Positions 1 through 9,429 of a stretch of DNA of 64,000 bases are shown here, piece after piece. Position numbers and translations under genes: made by a program. The notes beneath the pieces were generated by a model, which was not told the origin of the DNA, did not search any database, and was given only the letters and a program-made list of their open reading frames with translations. The stretch is from assembly GCF_003994485.1 (NCBI RefSeq), contig NZ_RZNJ01000002.1:247255-311254 (forward strand). The letters are read 5' to 3'. The DNA comes from Arsenicitalea aurantiaca. GTDB lineage: Bacteria > Pseudomonadota > Alphaproteobacteria > Rhizobiales > Devosiaceae. Within the stretch, counting starts at the first letter, position 1. Every line of letters starts with the position of its first letter.

Positions 1-582
1 GCCTTCGGCCCGCAGCCGCTTGCGGTAGGCGAGCGGCAGCCAAAGACTGCCGAGGTCATCGTAGAGGACGTAGATCCTGACTCCGGCCTTGGCACGCTCG
101 ATGAGCCGGTCCGCCAGTTCCTGGCCCAGGCGATCGTCGCGCAGGATGTAGAACTGAACGAAGATGTAGCTCTCGGCCTTGGATATGCCTTCGAAGATGG
201 AATCGAACGTCGCCTTGCCGTCGACGAGAAGATCCACGGCGTTGCCGGCGAGGAACGGTACGTTCGCGACGCGTGTCAGGACGGGCCATTCCGCCGTCGT
301 GTCCATGTCGAAGAGTTTCAGGTCCTGGGCGCGGGCCGGGCGCCCGCCACGCGGCGTTTCCGCGCCGGGGCTTCCATAGTCGTCGAAGAACTTCCACCCA
401 AAGATGAGGTAGAGGATCGCGGTGGGGAATGGGATCACCAACAGCGCCATGATCCAGGCGATCGAGCCCTGGGAGGTCCTCGAATTCATCACCTCGCGTA
501 TGGCACAGGCTATCGCCAGCACGTAGTTGGCCGCGAGGAAGATCCCCGCGATCTGCAGATTGGCCAGAAACTCTGCTGTCAC
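1..582 (-). CDS. cls: cardiolipin synthase, N-terminal part (cut by window edge)
   Basis: About 194 codons are present, reading leftwards off the window. The GTG start at 582 gives two hydrophobic helices in the first 70 residues (one ends in a LYLIFGWKFF stretch), then the phospholipase-D family N-terminal region with 'YIFVQFYILRDD' and 'VRIYVLYDDLGS'. This is the layout of membrane-bound bacterial cardiolipin synthases, which condense two phosphatidylglycerols (or PG and another donor) into cardiolipin. The two catalytic HxKxxxxD motifs lie beyond the edge, so activity cannot be judged. A GGGGGC stretch a few bases before the GTG is the only ribosome-site candidate. It runs in the same direction as cysK, 28 bases away. 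Confidence 0.85.
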   Translation of the reverse strand, partial: MTAEFLANLQIAGIFLAANYVLAIACAIREVMNSRTSQGSIAWIMALLVIPFPTAILYLIFGWKFFDDYGSPGAETPRGGRPARAQDLKLFDMDTTAEWPVLTRVANVPFLAGNAVDLLVDGKATFDSIFEGISKAESYIFVQFYILRDDRLGQELADRLIERAKAGVRIYVLYDDLGSLWLPLAYRKRLRAEG

Positions 583-610
583 GACTGCCCCCGATCCCTC
601 CGGAAGGCCC

Positions 611-1657
611 TCAGCCGACCGGCTCGAAAACCGCCCCTACGTCAATGCCGTTTCCGCGCTCGAGCCACGCCGGGACCGGCAGGCCCTTGGCGTGCAGGAA
701 TGCCGGGTTGAACAGTTTGGATTGATACCGGTTCCCGTAGTCGCAGAGGATCGTGACGATCGTCTTGCCCGGTCCCAGATCACGCGCCATGCGGACCGCG
801 CCGGCGATGTTGATCCCGCTCGATCCCCCGAGGCAGAGGCCCTCATGGGTCAGAAGGTCGAAGACGTAGGGCAGGGCCTCGTCGTCGGCGATCTGGTAGG
901 CATAGTCGGGCGTGAACCCTTCGAGGTTGGCGGTGATCCGACCCTGCCCGATGCCCTCCGTGATCGAATCGCCCGAGGACTTCAGTTCGCCGGTGGTGTA
1001 AAAATTGTAGAGCGCAGCGCCCATGGGGTCGGCAAGCCCGATCTTCACGTCTTCGCTGCGGTCACGAAGGGCCTGCGCAACGCCCGCAAGCGTCCCGCCT
1101 GAGCCCACCGCGCAGATGAAGCCATCGACCCGGCCCTTGGTCTGGCTGAAGATCTCGGGTCCGGTGGTCTCGATATGGGCACGCCTGTTGGAGACATTGT
1201 CGAACTGGTTGGCCCAGATCGCCCCGTTCGGCAACTCGGCGTTGAGTTTTTCGGCGAGCCGTCCGGAGACGCGGATGTAGTTATTCGGATCGCGATAGGG
1301 CCGGGCAGGCACCTCGATCAGCTCAGCACCATAAAGCCGCAGGGCGTCCTTCTTTTCCTGGCTCTGCGTTTCAGGGATGACGATCACGGATTTGAAGCCG
1401 AGCGCATTGGCGACCAATGTGAGCCCGATGCCGGTATTGCCCGCGGTCCCTTCCACGATAGTGCCACCGGGCTTGAGCGCCCCCGACTTCACCGCATCAT
1501 GGATGATGAACAGGGCGGCGCGATCCTTCACCGACTGCCCGGGGTTCAGGAACTCGGCTTTTCCCCAGATGTCGCACCCGGTCAGCTCGGACACGCGGTT
1601 GAGGCGGATGAGCGGCGTGTTGCCGATGGCGGAGAGGATATCGAGGTGCTTTGTCAT
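611..1657 (-). CDS. cysK: cysteine synthase A (O-acetylserine sulfhydrylase)
   Basis: A fold-type II PLP enzyme making cysteine from O-acetylserine and sulfide. The PLP lysine is K44 in 'GQSVKDRAA', the substrate loop is TAGNTG (71-76), and the phosphate-binding loop is GSGGT (185-189). At 348 residues it is longer than the roughly 310-325 of the enteric enzyme, with a C-terminal extension that many alphaproteobacterial CysK proteins share. The nearby sulfate-activation genes cysD and cysNC, beyond the photolyase, suggest a local cluster for assimilatory sulfur metabolism, but no sulfite or APS reductase gene lies in the window. Cystathionine beta-synthase-like proteins share the fold, but the N-terminal 'IGNTPLIRL' fits CysK. 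Confidence 0.93.
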   Translation of the reverse strand: MTKHLDILSAIGNTPLIRLNRVSELTGCDIWGKAEFLNPGQSVKDRAALFIIHDAVKSGALKPGGTIVEGTAGNTGIGLTLVANALGFKSVIVIPETQSQEKKDALRLYGAELIEVPARPYRDPNNYIRVSGRLAEKLNAELPNGAIWANQFDNVSNRRAHIETTGPEIFSQTKGRVDGFICAVGSGGTLAGVAQALRDRSEDVKIGLADPMGAALYNFYTTGELKSSGDSITEGIGQGRITANLEGFTPDYAYQIADDEALPYVFDLLTHEGLCLGGSSGINIAGAVRMARDLGPGKTIVTILCDYGNRYQSKLFNPAFLHAKGLPVPAWLERGNGIDVGAVFEPVG

Positions 1658-1788
1658 GAACCGATTTCTATGCCTGCCCAGCCGCGCTCACAAGGGACAA
1701 GTCTCAATCCGAGCAAGGGGTTCCGCTGGCTCGGTGCCTGAGGGCAAAAAACCGCGATCATCTTCCCCATTCTGAAATAAGCGACCGC

Positions 1789-3198
1789 CTACAGCCCCTT
1801 CGCAGCGTCCAAAGCGCGTTCGCGAGACACCTTCAGGTCGACGATCGGGGCGGGATAGGTCTCTCCGATAGAAATGCCCGCCGCCTTCAGGGCTTCCTTC
1901 GGTGCTTTCCAAGGGGCATGCACGTGCTTGTCGTCGAGCTTGGCCAGTTCGGGCAGCCAGCGGCGCACATAGGTCCCGGCGGGGTCGAAGCGCTCACCCT
2001 GCGTGACCGGGTTGAAGATGCGGAAATAGGGAGAGGCGTCGAGCCCGCTTCCCGCGACCCATTGCCAATTGCCGGGGTTGTTGGCGCCATCGGCATCCAG
2101 GAGGCAATCCCAGAACCATTCCTCGCCGAGCCGCCAGTCGATCAGCAGGTTCTTGGACAGGAGGGAGGCTGTCAGCATGCGGACCCGATTGTGCATGTAG
2201 CCGGTTTCCCAGAGCTCCCTCATCCCCGCATCCACCATGGGCAGGCCCGTCATGCCCGATTGCCACCGGGCGAGCGCCGATCCGGGGCTTCGCCACTTCA
2301 TGTTCTCGTATTTCGGCTGCATCGACACCTTGGCGATGTCTTCGCGGTGGTAGAGCTGATTGTAGTTGAACTCGCGCCAGCCCAGCTCGGAGAGAAACTT
2401 GTCGATCTGGCTGCGCAGGTATCCATGCTCCTCGGCGAAGGCCTGCGCAGTGTGCCAGACTTCGCGGGGGCCGATCTCCCCGAAGCGGAGATGTGGAGAG
2501 AGCCGGGACGTCGCGTCCTCTGCGGGTCGGTCGCGTCCTTCCGGATAGTCCTTCACCAGATCTTCGAGGAAGGTGCGCAGCTTTGCGCGCGCTGCCGTTT
2601 CCCCGATCTCCCAATGCTGACCCAGCTTTCGGGACCATTTGGGGGCTTCATAGCCTTTATCGACCCGCCCCGCCTTGATTGGGTCCGTGCGCCGCCGTGG
2701 CCGTGGTGAAGGGCGGGGGATATCCATCCCGCGCAGCACCTTCCAGAATGGAGAATAGACCGCATAGGGGCGATCGTCCTTGGTGGAGATGTCGAAGGGC
2801 TCGACGAGCACATTGGCCGCATGGGAGTGCACCTCGAGGCCATCCTTGCCGAGGGCTGTCTTGATAGCGCCGTCCACCTCCCGCTCTGCGGGCGCGTAGC
2901 GGCGGTTCCAGTGTAGGCTCGCCGCTTCGTGTGACTTGGCCGCCTTGCGGACTTCGTCCCCGGCTTTTCCTTCCGCAATCAACAGCTCGATACCGAGGCC
3001 AGCGAGGTCTTCTGCGAGTGCGTTGAGTGAATGGTGGAGCCACCAGCGCGCCGCACCCCCGATAGGACGCAGGGAAGGGTCGGTTTCATGAATGTAGAGC
3101 GCGACGACCCGGTCCCCCTGGTCCATTGCAGCCTTCAATGCCGGGTTGTCCGTGAGGCGAAGGTCATTGCGGAACCAGACAAGGGCGGTCGAGGTCAT
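1789..3198 (-). CDS. phr: deoxyribodipyrimidine photo-lyase (class I CPD photolyase)
   Basis: A light-dependent, FAD-containing enzyme that splits cyclobutane pyrimidine dimers. The protein starts with the antenna-binding alpha/beta domain ('ALVWFRNDLRLTDNPAL') and ends with the FAD-binding helical domain. The latter shows 'TGLPMVDAGMREL', 'MHNRVRM', 'DWRLGEEWFWDCLLDAD' and 'NPGNWQW', all hallmarks of class I photolyases. The ATG at 3198 (469 residues) is preferred over an upstream in-frame start at 3246, because family members begin directly before the first beta strand. It is divergent from cysD with about 200 bases between them. Confidence 0.95.
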   Translation of the reverse strand: MTSTALVWFRNDLRLTDNPALKAAMDQGDRVVALYIHETDPSLRPIGGAARWWLHHSLNALAEDLAGLGIELLIAEGKAGDEVRKAAKSHEAASLHWNRRYAPAEREVDGAIKTALGKDGLEVHSHAANVLVEPFDISTKDDRPYAVYSPFWKVLRGMDIPRPSPRPRRRTDPIKAGRVDKGYEAPKWSRKLGQHWEIGETAARAKLRTFLEDLVKDYPEGRDRPAEDATSRLSPHLRFGEIGPREVWHTAQAFAEEHGYLRSQIDKFLSELGWREFNYNQLYHREDIAKVSMQPKYENMKWRSPGSALARWQSGMTGLPMVDAGMRELWETGYMHNRVRMLTASLLSKNLLIDWRLGEEWFWDCLLDADGANNPGNWQWVAGSGLDASPYFRIFNPVTQGERFDPAGTYVRRWLPELAKLDDKHVHAPWKAPKEALKAAGISIGETYPAPIVDLKVSRERALDAAKGL

Positions 3199-3395
3199 GA
3201 AATAGTTTTCCTTTTTGCGGGCTGCGCTGCGCAGGGCTTGGCGCATGGGCGGCGCCTCGCGCGACGCTCGGTCGGATAACGGGTAACTACGCGCAAAGGG
3301 GCCCGGTAGTTCAACATTTCCGGGCCTTTCGGCGCCTTGTCGAGCGTTGGGAGAGGGCGTATCCCACGCCCCACCGATCGATCAGAGACCGTGCC

Positions 3396-4310
3396 ATGAC
3401 CGCCCAGCAGGCTCGCCTGACCCACCTTCAGAAGCTCGAGGCCGAGAGCATCGAGATCTTCCGCGAAGTCGCCGCAAGCTTCGAGCGGCCGGTCATGATG
3501 TACTCGATCGGCAAGGATTCGAGCGTGCTGCTCCACCTTGCGCGGAAGGCCTTCTACCCATCCAGAATTCCGTTCCCGCTGCTGCATATCGACACCGGCT
3601 GGAAGTTCTCCGAGATGATCGCCTTCCGCGATCGGATGGCTGAGGCGCATGGCCTCGACCTGCTCGCGCACACCAATGAGGAAGGGCGCGCAGCCAACGT
3701 CAATCCGTTCGACCACGGGTCTGCGCGCTATACCGACATCATGAAGACCCAGGCGCTGCGGCAGGCGCTCAATGCCGGGCGCTATGATGCAGCTATTGGT
3801 GGAGCCCGCCGCGACGAGGAGAAGTCCCGGGCCAAGGAGCGCATCTTCTCACACCGCAACGCCAGCCATGCCTGGGATCCCCGAAACCAGCGTCCTGAAC
3901 TCTGGCGGCTCTTCAACACGCGGATCGCTCCGGGCGAAAGCATGCGGATCTTTCCGCTCTCCAATTGGACCGAGCTCGACATCTGGACTTACATCTATGC
4001 CGAGCAGATCCCGATCGTGCCGCTCTATTTCGCCGCCCGCCGCCCCGTCGTCGAGCGCTCCGGCACGCTGATCATGGTGGACGACCACCGCCTGCCGCTC
4101 GCCGAGGGTGAGGTGCCGGCCGAGGAGTTCGTGAGGTTCCGGACACTTGGCTGTTATCCGCTGACGGGCGCGATCCGCTCCCGCGCGACCGATCTGCCCG
4201 GCATCATCATGGAGATGCAGGCAAGCCGCACATCGGAGCGGGAAGGGCGTCTCATCGACAGCGACGAGGCCGGATCGATGGAAAAGAAGAAGCAGGAAGG
4301 CTATTTCTGA
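3396..4310 (+). CDS. cysD: sulfate adenylyltransferase subunit 2
   Basis: The ATP-binding, PAPS-reductase-like subunit of ATP sulfurylase, which adenylates sulfate to APS together with CysN. The PP-loop motif SIGKDSS is at residues 37-43. '[11 protein letters not shown]', '[14 protein letters not shown]' and the C-terminal '[17 protein letters not shown]' are typical of the 300-residue family. The stop codon overlaps the cysNC start (TGATG), which points to translational coupling. The 200-base gap to the divergent phr gene should hold the promoter; I saw no sulfur riboswitch I could support there. Confidence 0.97.
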   Translation: MTAQQARLTHLQKLEAESIEIFREVAASFERPVMMYSIGKDSSVLLHLARKAFYPSRIPFPLLHIDTGWKFSEMIAFRDRMAEAHGLDLLAHTNEEGRAANVNPFDHGSARYTDIMKTQALRQALNAGRYDAAIGGARRDEEKSRAKERIFSHRNASHAWDPRNQRPELWRLFNTRIAPGESMRIFPLSNWTELDIWTYIYAEQIPIVPLYFAARRPVVERSGTLIMVDDHRLPLAEGEVPAEEFVRFRTLGCYPLTGAIRSRATDLPGIIMEMQASRTSEREGRLIDSDEAGSMEKKKQEGYF

Positions 4311-6187
4311 TGGCACAAGCCGCGCTCGAACGCCCGCTCGATGACTGGCTGGCCGAACAGACCGAGAAATCGCTGCTGCGCTTTTTCACCTGCGGCAGCG
4401 TGGACGATGGCAAGTCCACCCTGATCGGCCGCCTGCTCTATGACAGCAGGCTGATCCTAGATGACCAGCTCGCGCGCCTGCGCGCCGACAGCCGCAACCG
4501 TTCTGCCGGCGAGGAGGGCATCGATTTCTCGCTTCTCGTCGACGGGCTTGCTGCCGAACGCGAGCAGGGCATCACCATCGATGTTGCGTACCGCTTCTTT
4601 TCCACGGCGCGTCGGAAATTCATCGTCGCCGACACGCCGGGCCATGAACAGTACACCCGCAATATGGCGACCGGCGCCTCGAACGCCGATCTCGCGCTGG
4701 TCCTCGTGGACGCGCGAAAGGGCCTGCTGGATCAGACGCGCCGGCACAGCTTCATCCTGTCGTTGATCGGGGTGCGCCACGTTGTTCTGGTCGTCAACAA
4801 GATCGACCTCGTCGATTACGACGCAGCGGTCTATGCCGAGATCGAGGCTGCCTATCGCGCCTTCGCGGCGCCGCTCGGCTTCGAGACGCTGGCAGCCATA
4901 CCTGTTTCGGCCCTGCGCGGAGACAATATCCTCGGGCCCAGCGGCCGCACACCATGGTATCGCGGGCCCGCGCTCGTGCCCTATCTCGAAGACATCGAGG
5001 TCTCCCGGGACGCAACCAAAGCCCCTTTCCGGTTCCCCGTACAGTGGGTGAACCGGGCTGGCATCGATTTCCGCGGCTTTTCCGGCACCATTGCCTCCGG
5101 TTCGGTCAAGGTGGGCGACGAAATTCTGGTGGCAGCATCGCGAAAGCCTGCGCGGATATCCCGGATCGTCACGATGGACGGCGATCTCGACGCGGCTGGC
5201 ACCGGTCAGGCGGTGACGCTGCTGCTCGACCGGGAGGTGGATATCGCGCGTGGCGACGTGCTCGCGCATGCAGGAGAAGTCCCAGAGTACTCCAACCAGT
5301 TTCAGGCCCGCATCATCTGGATGCAGGAGGAGCCCGCCTATCCCGGCCGATCCTATCTCCTGAAGCTTGGAAGCCAGCAGGTCGGAGCGACCATTACTGG
5401 CATAAAGCATCGGACCAACGTCAACACGCTCGAAAAAGCCGCGGCGACCAGCCTGGCGCTGAACGAGGTGGGCACGCTCACCATTGCTACCGACCGCCCG
5501 ATTGCATTCGATGCCTTCGGCGGGGAGGGGCATACCGGCGCCTTCATCCTGATCGATCGGTTGTCCAATGCGACGCTGGGCGCCGGCGTCATCGATTTTG
5601 GGCTGCGACGCGCACAGAACCTGTCCTACCAGAACTTCGACGTGACCCGCGACGTCCGCGCCGACATGAAGCGGCAGACGCCGCGCATCGTCTGGTTTAC
5701 CGGGCTTTCCGGATCCGGGAAATCGACCGTTGCCAATCTGCTCGAGAAGCGCCTGACTATGGAAGGCCGCCATGCCTACATTCTCGACGGCGACAACGTC
5801 AGGCACGGGCTGAACAGGGATCTTGGCTTCACCGAAGCTGACCGCATCGAGAATATCCGCCGGGTCGCCGAAGTTGCGCGGCTCATGGCGGATGCCGGGC
5901 TGATCGTCATCGTCTCGTTCATCTCGCCCTTCCGCAACGAGCGCCAGCTGGCTCGGGAAATCGCGGGCGACATCGCGTTCACCGAGGTGCATGTCGATAC
6001 CCCGCTCGAGGTTTGCGAAGCGCGCGATCCCAAGGGGCTTTACGCCAAGGCCCGCCGTGGCGAACTGCGAAACTTCACCGGCATCGATTCTCCATTCGAG
6101 GCGCCGGAACATCCGGATGTAACTTTGCACGGGGCAGTTGAAACGCCCGAGGCAATGGCCGAGGCCCTGTACGCACAGCTGCGCTGA
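4310..6187 (+). CDS. cysNC: bifunctional sulfate adenylyltransferase subunit 1 / adenylylsulfate kinase
   Basis: A fusion of the GTPase subunit of ATP sulfurylase (CysN) with APS kinase (CysC), the arrangement known from rhizobial NodQ. The GTPase part has GSVDDGKST (29-37), DTPGHEQY and NKID, with EF-Tu-like domains II and III behind. The kinase part begins near residue 455 and carries the P-loop GLSGSGKS at about 464-471 and the 'SFISPFR' substrate motif. Sulfate is thus taken to PAPS within one CysD/CysNC complex. Length (625) is normal for the fusion and all key motifs are intact. Confidence 0.97.
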   Translation: MAQAALERPLDDWLAEQTEKSLLRFFTCGSVDDGKSTLIGRLLYDSRLILDDQLARLRADSRNRSAGEEGIDFSLLVDGLAAEREQGITIDVAYRFFSTARRKFIVADTPGHEQYTRNMATGASNADLALVLVDARKGLLDQTRRHSFILSLIGVRHVVLVVNKIDLVDYDAAVYAEIEAAYRAFAAPLGFETLAAIPVSALRGDNILGPSGRTPWYRGPALVPYLEDIEVSRDATKAPFRFPVQWVNRAGIDFRGFSGTIASGSVKVGDEILVAASRKPARISRIVTMDGDLDAAGTGQAVTLLLDREVDIARGDVLAHAGEVPEYSNQFQARIIWMQEEPAYPGRSYLLKLGSQQVGATITGIKHRTNVNTLEKAAATSLALNEVGTLTIATDRPIAFDAFGGEGHTGAFILIDRLSNATLGAGVIDFGLRRAQNLSYQNFDVTRDVRADMKRQTPRIVWFTGLSGSGKSTVANLLEKRLTMEGRHAYILDGDNVRHGLNRDLGFTEADRIENIRRVAEVARLMADAGLIVIVSFISPFRNERQLAREIAGDIAFTEVHVDTPLEVCEARDPKGLYAKARRGELRNFTGIDSPFEAPEHPDVTLHGAVETPEAMAEALYAQLR

Positions 6188-6189
6188 GC

Positions 6190-7080
6190 TCAGGGGAGGA
6201 GGCTGGCGGGCAGGAGGGATTCTGCGAAGGGATAGCCCGTCATCTCCTCGCTACGCTCCCAGAGCAGGCGCGCGGTCTCCGCATCTTGCGCCCGGGCAGA
6301 GGTCTTGTGCTGCCGCGATTTGTAGAAATATCTGCCGGTGACAGCCTCGAGCTCCGGCGCCGTCGCGACGTGGATAGACGTTGCCGCACCCTTTTCCGGG
6401 GTCAGGAAGAACGGTCGCAGGATCCGCATTGCCAGCATGGCGAGACCGCCATTGTTTTGCGCAAAGCCGGTCGCGACAGCGCCGGGATGCACCGCATTGA
6501 CGGTAACGCCGCTGCCCGATAGCCGGCGTGCCAGCTCGAAAGTGAAGAGCAGGTTCGCCAGCTTGGTGTTGCCGTAGACGCCAAACGTTGAATAGCGCCG
6601 CTCTGCCTGCAGATCATCGAAGTGCATTTTGCCGGCCAGATGCGCGTTGGACGAGAGGTTGATGATCCGCGCGGGAGCCGCGGAGCGGATCCGATCCAGA
6701 ATGAGCCCGGTCAGCAGGAAATGCGCCAGGTGGTTGACCGCGAAGGTCTCTTCAAACCCATCTATCGTCACCTTTCGCCGCGCGTTGACCAGGCCCGCAT
6801 TGTTGATCAGCACGTCGACCTTGGCGAACCGATCGTTGATCGTCCCGGCGAGGCTGCGGACTGCTGAAAGATCGGCAAGGTCCGCCTTGAGGAAATGGAG
6901 ACGGTCGGGGTAGCGGGCGGTGTCTGCAATGGACCGGATCGCAGCCTCGCCCTTTTCTTCCGAACGGCCATGCACCCCGACCGTAAAGCCGCGACGTGCA
7001 AGTTCGCGGGCGGTTTCAAGGCCGACGCCCCCCGTCGCCCCAGTCACGATTGCAACCCTGCCTTCGAAATCTTGGACCAT
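6190..7080 (-). CDS. short-chain dehydrogenase/reductase
   Basis: A classical SDR with the cofactor loop TGATGGVG near residue 14, the NNAG motif, a catalytic serine in 'IINLSSNAH' and the active pair YGNTK. The overall shape (296 residues, retinol-dehydrogenase/WW-oxidoreductase-like, with 'ALEWGVNHLGHFLLT'-type central region) fits NADP-dependent reductases of uncertain substrate. It converges on cysNC with only two bases between the stop codons. A role cannot be given from context. Confidence 0.9.
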   Translation of the reverse strand: MVQDFEGRVAIVTGATGGVGLETARELARRGFTVGVHGRSEEKGEAAIRSIADTARYPDRLHFLKADLADLSAVRSLAGTINDRFAKVDVLINNAGLVNARRKVTIDGFEETFAVNHLAHFLLTGLILDRIRSAAPARIINLSSNAHLAGKMHFDDLQAERRYSTFGVYGNTKLANLLFTFELARRLSGSGVTVNAVHPGAVATGFAQNNGGLAMLAMRILRPFFLTPEKGAATSIHVATAPELEAVTGRYFYKSRQHKTSARAQDAETARLLWERSEEMTGYPFAESLLPASLLP

Positions 7081-7203
7081 TTGCTTATCCCCTTATGCAG
7101 CCGCAACGTATCGTATGCCACAATCGTTCAACGTGCCGCGCCAGACGCTGGATTAAGCGATTGCCGACTGATTGAATGACTGCCGCCGATTGGGGAGCTT
7201 GCC

Positions 7204-8145
7204 TTGCCTTACAGATTTACGCCGAAGGACAGGTCGGCTGCCGCCGGAGTGCGAAGGATTGCCCGCCAGCAGGTCGAGGCGGCGCTCTCGGACCTTGAGG
7301 ATCCGGAACGCACTCTGGGCGAACGGGTGCACGCCGTCCGCCGGCGGTGCAAGAAGCTCAGAGGCCTCATCCAACTGGTCCACCCGGCCTTCCCGGACGC
7401 GAAGCGCGAAGACGGAACGGTCCGCGACGCGGCTCGCCTGCTGGCGGATTTGCGCGATAGCGACGTCCTCGTCGAGACGCTCGATGTTCTGACCGCTGCC
7501 GACGACACGCTGCGGCTCGCGGCAGTGCCGGCCCGCACAATTTTACTCGAGCGGCGCGCGACGGCTTTGTCGGCTGCAGATCAGTCTGAAAGGGCGGAAC
7601 GCTTTCGTGCCGATTTTGAAGCGTTCCTTCCCCGCATCGATGACTGGCGCTTCGATGCCAAGGGCTATGCGCTCCTCGAGGGCGGTCTCATGCGGACAGT
7701 GCGGCGCATGCGCCGGGCGATGGATACCGCGCAGGAGGAGCAGGACGGCGAGCATCTTCACGAATGGCGCAAGGAAGTGAAGTATCATGGCCACCACCTG
7801 GCGCTGCTGCGCGAGCTGGCGCCGCCGTTGATCGATCCGCTTCGCGATCTTGCGGATCGGCTGGGCCTGCGCCTCGGCCTTCACCACGACCTGGCGGTCC
7901 TTGCCGATGAGCTCGGCGCGAATGTCAGAATGGGGAACGAGGACGCATCGCGCCAGTTGCTGAAGCGCGCAATTTCCCAGCGCAGCGAGGCACTGGCCGC
8001 GGAGGCTTTCGTCATCGGGCGAGCCCTCGCATCCGAGAAGCCTCGGCCTCTTGCCGCCCGCTATGCTCGCCTTTGGGCAAACTGGCAGACGGGAGACCGA
8101 CTGTCCGCCGAGATCGTCAATGGGAGCGATGACGATGGGCGTTGA
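7204..8145 (+). CDS. CHAD domain-containing protein
   Basis: A 313-residue all-helical protein rich in Arg and His. The conserved CHAD signatures are 'RVHAVRRRCKKLRG' and 'HEWRKEVKYHGHHL'; CHAD domains bind polyphosphate through these basic helices. The TTG start at 7204 is favoured by the upstream GGGGAG. The last ten bases overlap the likely start of the CYTH gene, so the two are probably made as a unit. CYTH and CHAD are often one fused triphosphatase-type protein; here they are two proteins in the order CHAD-CYTH. Inference: polyphosphate or triphosphate metabolism. Confidence 0.88.
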   Translation: MPYRFTPKDRSAAAGVRRIARQQVEAALSDLEDPERTLGERVHAVRRRCKKLRGLIQLVHPAFPDAKREDGTVRDAARLLADLRDSDVLVETLDVLTAADDTLRLAAVPARTILLERRATALSAADQSERAERFRADFEAFLPRIDDWRFDAKGYALLEGGLMRTVRRMRRAMDTAQEEQDGEHLHEWRKEVKYHGHHLALLRELAPPLIDPLRDLADRLGLRLGLHHDLAVLADELGANVRMGNEDASRQLLKRAISQRSEALAAEAFVIGRALASEKPRPLAARYARLWANWQTGDRLSAEIVNGSDDDGR

Positions 8146-8605
8146 AATCGAACGCAAGTTCCTCCTGCGCGGCGACGATTGGCGGCCGTTGGTGACACGC
8201 AGTCATTCGATCGTGCAAGGCTATCTGGGCAAGGACGACAAGGCGACGATCCGCATCCGTATCATCGATGGCACCGACGCGGTCCTCACCATCAAGGGTG
8301 CGCGCGCAGACGGCGCCCGCCCGGAATTCGAATACCCGATTCCGATTGAGGATGCGCAGGCCATGCTTCCGCTCTGCGGCGATGATGTCGTGCAGAAGCG
8401 CCGTCACATCGTGCCGGAAGCCGACGGGCGGTACTGGGAGATTGACCTCTTCGAGGGGAGTCACGCCGGTTTCCGCCTCGCCGAGATCGAGCTCGATCAT
8501 CCCGATGCAGAAATTGCGCTGCCCAACTGGATCGGGGAGGAGGTCAGTGAGGACAGCCGCTATTCGAACGAGAATATCGCCCGGCTCGGCATCCCGCCGC
8601 GCTAG
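8135..8605 (+). CDS. CYTH domain-containing protein (class IV cyclase/triphosphatase family)
   Basis: A 156-residue triphosphate tunnel metalloenzyme. The signature ExExK is at residues 4-8 in 'MGVEIERKFLL', followed by alternating basic and acidic strands such as 'KATIRIRI', 'LTIKG' and 'EIDLFEG'. Family members hydrolyse inorganic triphosphate or, less often, make cAMP; small bacterial versions like this are mostly triphosphatases. The ATG at 8135 has GGGAG eight bases upstream; ATGs at 8120 and 8129 are alternatives. It overlaps the CHAD gene. Confidence 0.9.
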   Translation: MGVEIERKFLLRGDDWRPLVTRSHSIVQGYLGKDDKATIRIRIIDGTDAVLTIKGARADGARPEFEYPIPIEDAQAMLPLCGDDVVQKRRHIVPEADGRYWEIDLFEGSHAGFRLAEIELDHPDAEIALPNWIGEEVSEDSRYSNENIARLGIPPR

Positions 8606-8633
8606 GTCCAAGTCATTCAGATCTGTGGGGAAA

Positions 8634-8709
8634 TGGCTCCGCGAGTAGGACTCGAACCTACGACCCGACGGTTAACAGCCGTCTGCTCTACCAACTGAGC
8701 TATCGCGGA
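8634..8709 (-). tRNA. tRNA-Asn (anticodon GUU)
   Basis: A full cloverleaf can be drawn on the minus strand: acceptor TCCGCGA paired with TCGCGGA, a D loop with AGCTCAGTTGGTAGAGC, an anticodon loop CTGTTAA with GTT, and the T arm GTTCGAGTC. The CCA end is encoded. There is no sign of integration at this gene. Confidence 0.97.
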
Positions 8710-8802
8710 ACATTCGTTCGTGGCGCCCTTGCGAGCGCCGGGTCGATGTAGCGGGTTTGATCTGCTTTGCCAAGACCGAAATGACGCAAAAATGACGCCA
8801 AT

Positions 8803-9429
8803 TCAATGTCGGCGGTCGTTCCGTGCCCGCGTGCCCAGCGAGACGAGGTCACCCAGCGTGTTGAGGTTGGCAAACGGGTTGAGGGACGCGGTTTCTGACC
8901 AGTCGAGATGGTTCGCACGAATCTGCCGCAGAAGTGCTCGTGGGCTGTTGAGAGGCTGATCACCGGCCAATCGACCTGGCAGGTCGGCAATGGCCCTGAA
9001 CCGCCAGAGCGTGTTGGTTGGATAGGGTTGACCTGCATAGGCTGCCGTCATCGCATCGTGTTCGTCTTCGAGCCGATCCCGCAGCCGGGCGGTGAAATCG
9101 GCGGGGAGAAAGGGGGTGTCGACGGCGACGCTGACCATTAGGTCCGGAGGCACGGGCCGCGCTGCAAGGATTTCGACGGTGGCGGCCAGTCCGGCGATGG
9201 GGCCTTCGCCGAGCCCAGGTCGATCCTTGACAAAGATCGCTTCGAGCCGGGGAAAGCTGGACCTGAGGTCGAATTGCCCCGATGCGACGAGGACCTCGTC
9301 GACTTCGATTGCGAGGCTTGCATGCGTGCGTTCGAGAAGTCGCTGCCCGCCAATGCGAAGCGTCGCCTTCTGGACGCCGCCAAGCCGAGAGCCCAGACCG
9401 CCGGCGAGGATGACGGCGACGATCTTCAT
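8803..9429 (-). CDS. mobA: molybdenum cofactor guanylyltransferase
   Basis: Transfers GMP from GTP to molybdopterin to form the guanine dinucleotide cofactor of DMSO-reductase-type molybdoenzymes. The N-terminus has the nucleotide-binding signature LAGGLGSRLGG, followed by 'KATLRIGGQRLLE' and 'DTPFLPADF', the acidic metal-binding region of MobA. The ATG at 9429 gives 208 residues and overlaps the stop of the upstream transporter gene by four bases (ATGA), so the pair should be cotranscribed. Confidence 0.92.
   Translation of the reverse strand: MKIVAVILAGGLGSRLGGVQKATLRIGGQRLLERTHASLAIEVDEVLVASGQFDLRSSFPRLEAIFVKDRPGLGEGPIAGLAATVEILAARPVPPDLMVSVAVDTPFLPADFTARLRDRLEDEHDAMTAAYAGQPYPTNTLWRFRAIADLPGRLAGDQPLNSPRALLRQIRANHLDWSETASLNPFANLNTLGDLVSLGTRARNDRRH

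Noticed and set aside
3199-3395. A possible sulfur or SAM riboswitch before cysD
   Set aside because: I looked for a SAM-II-like pattern in the phr-cysD gap and found no convincing conserved core.
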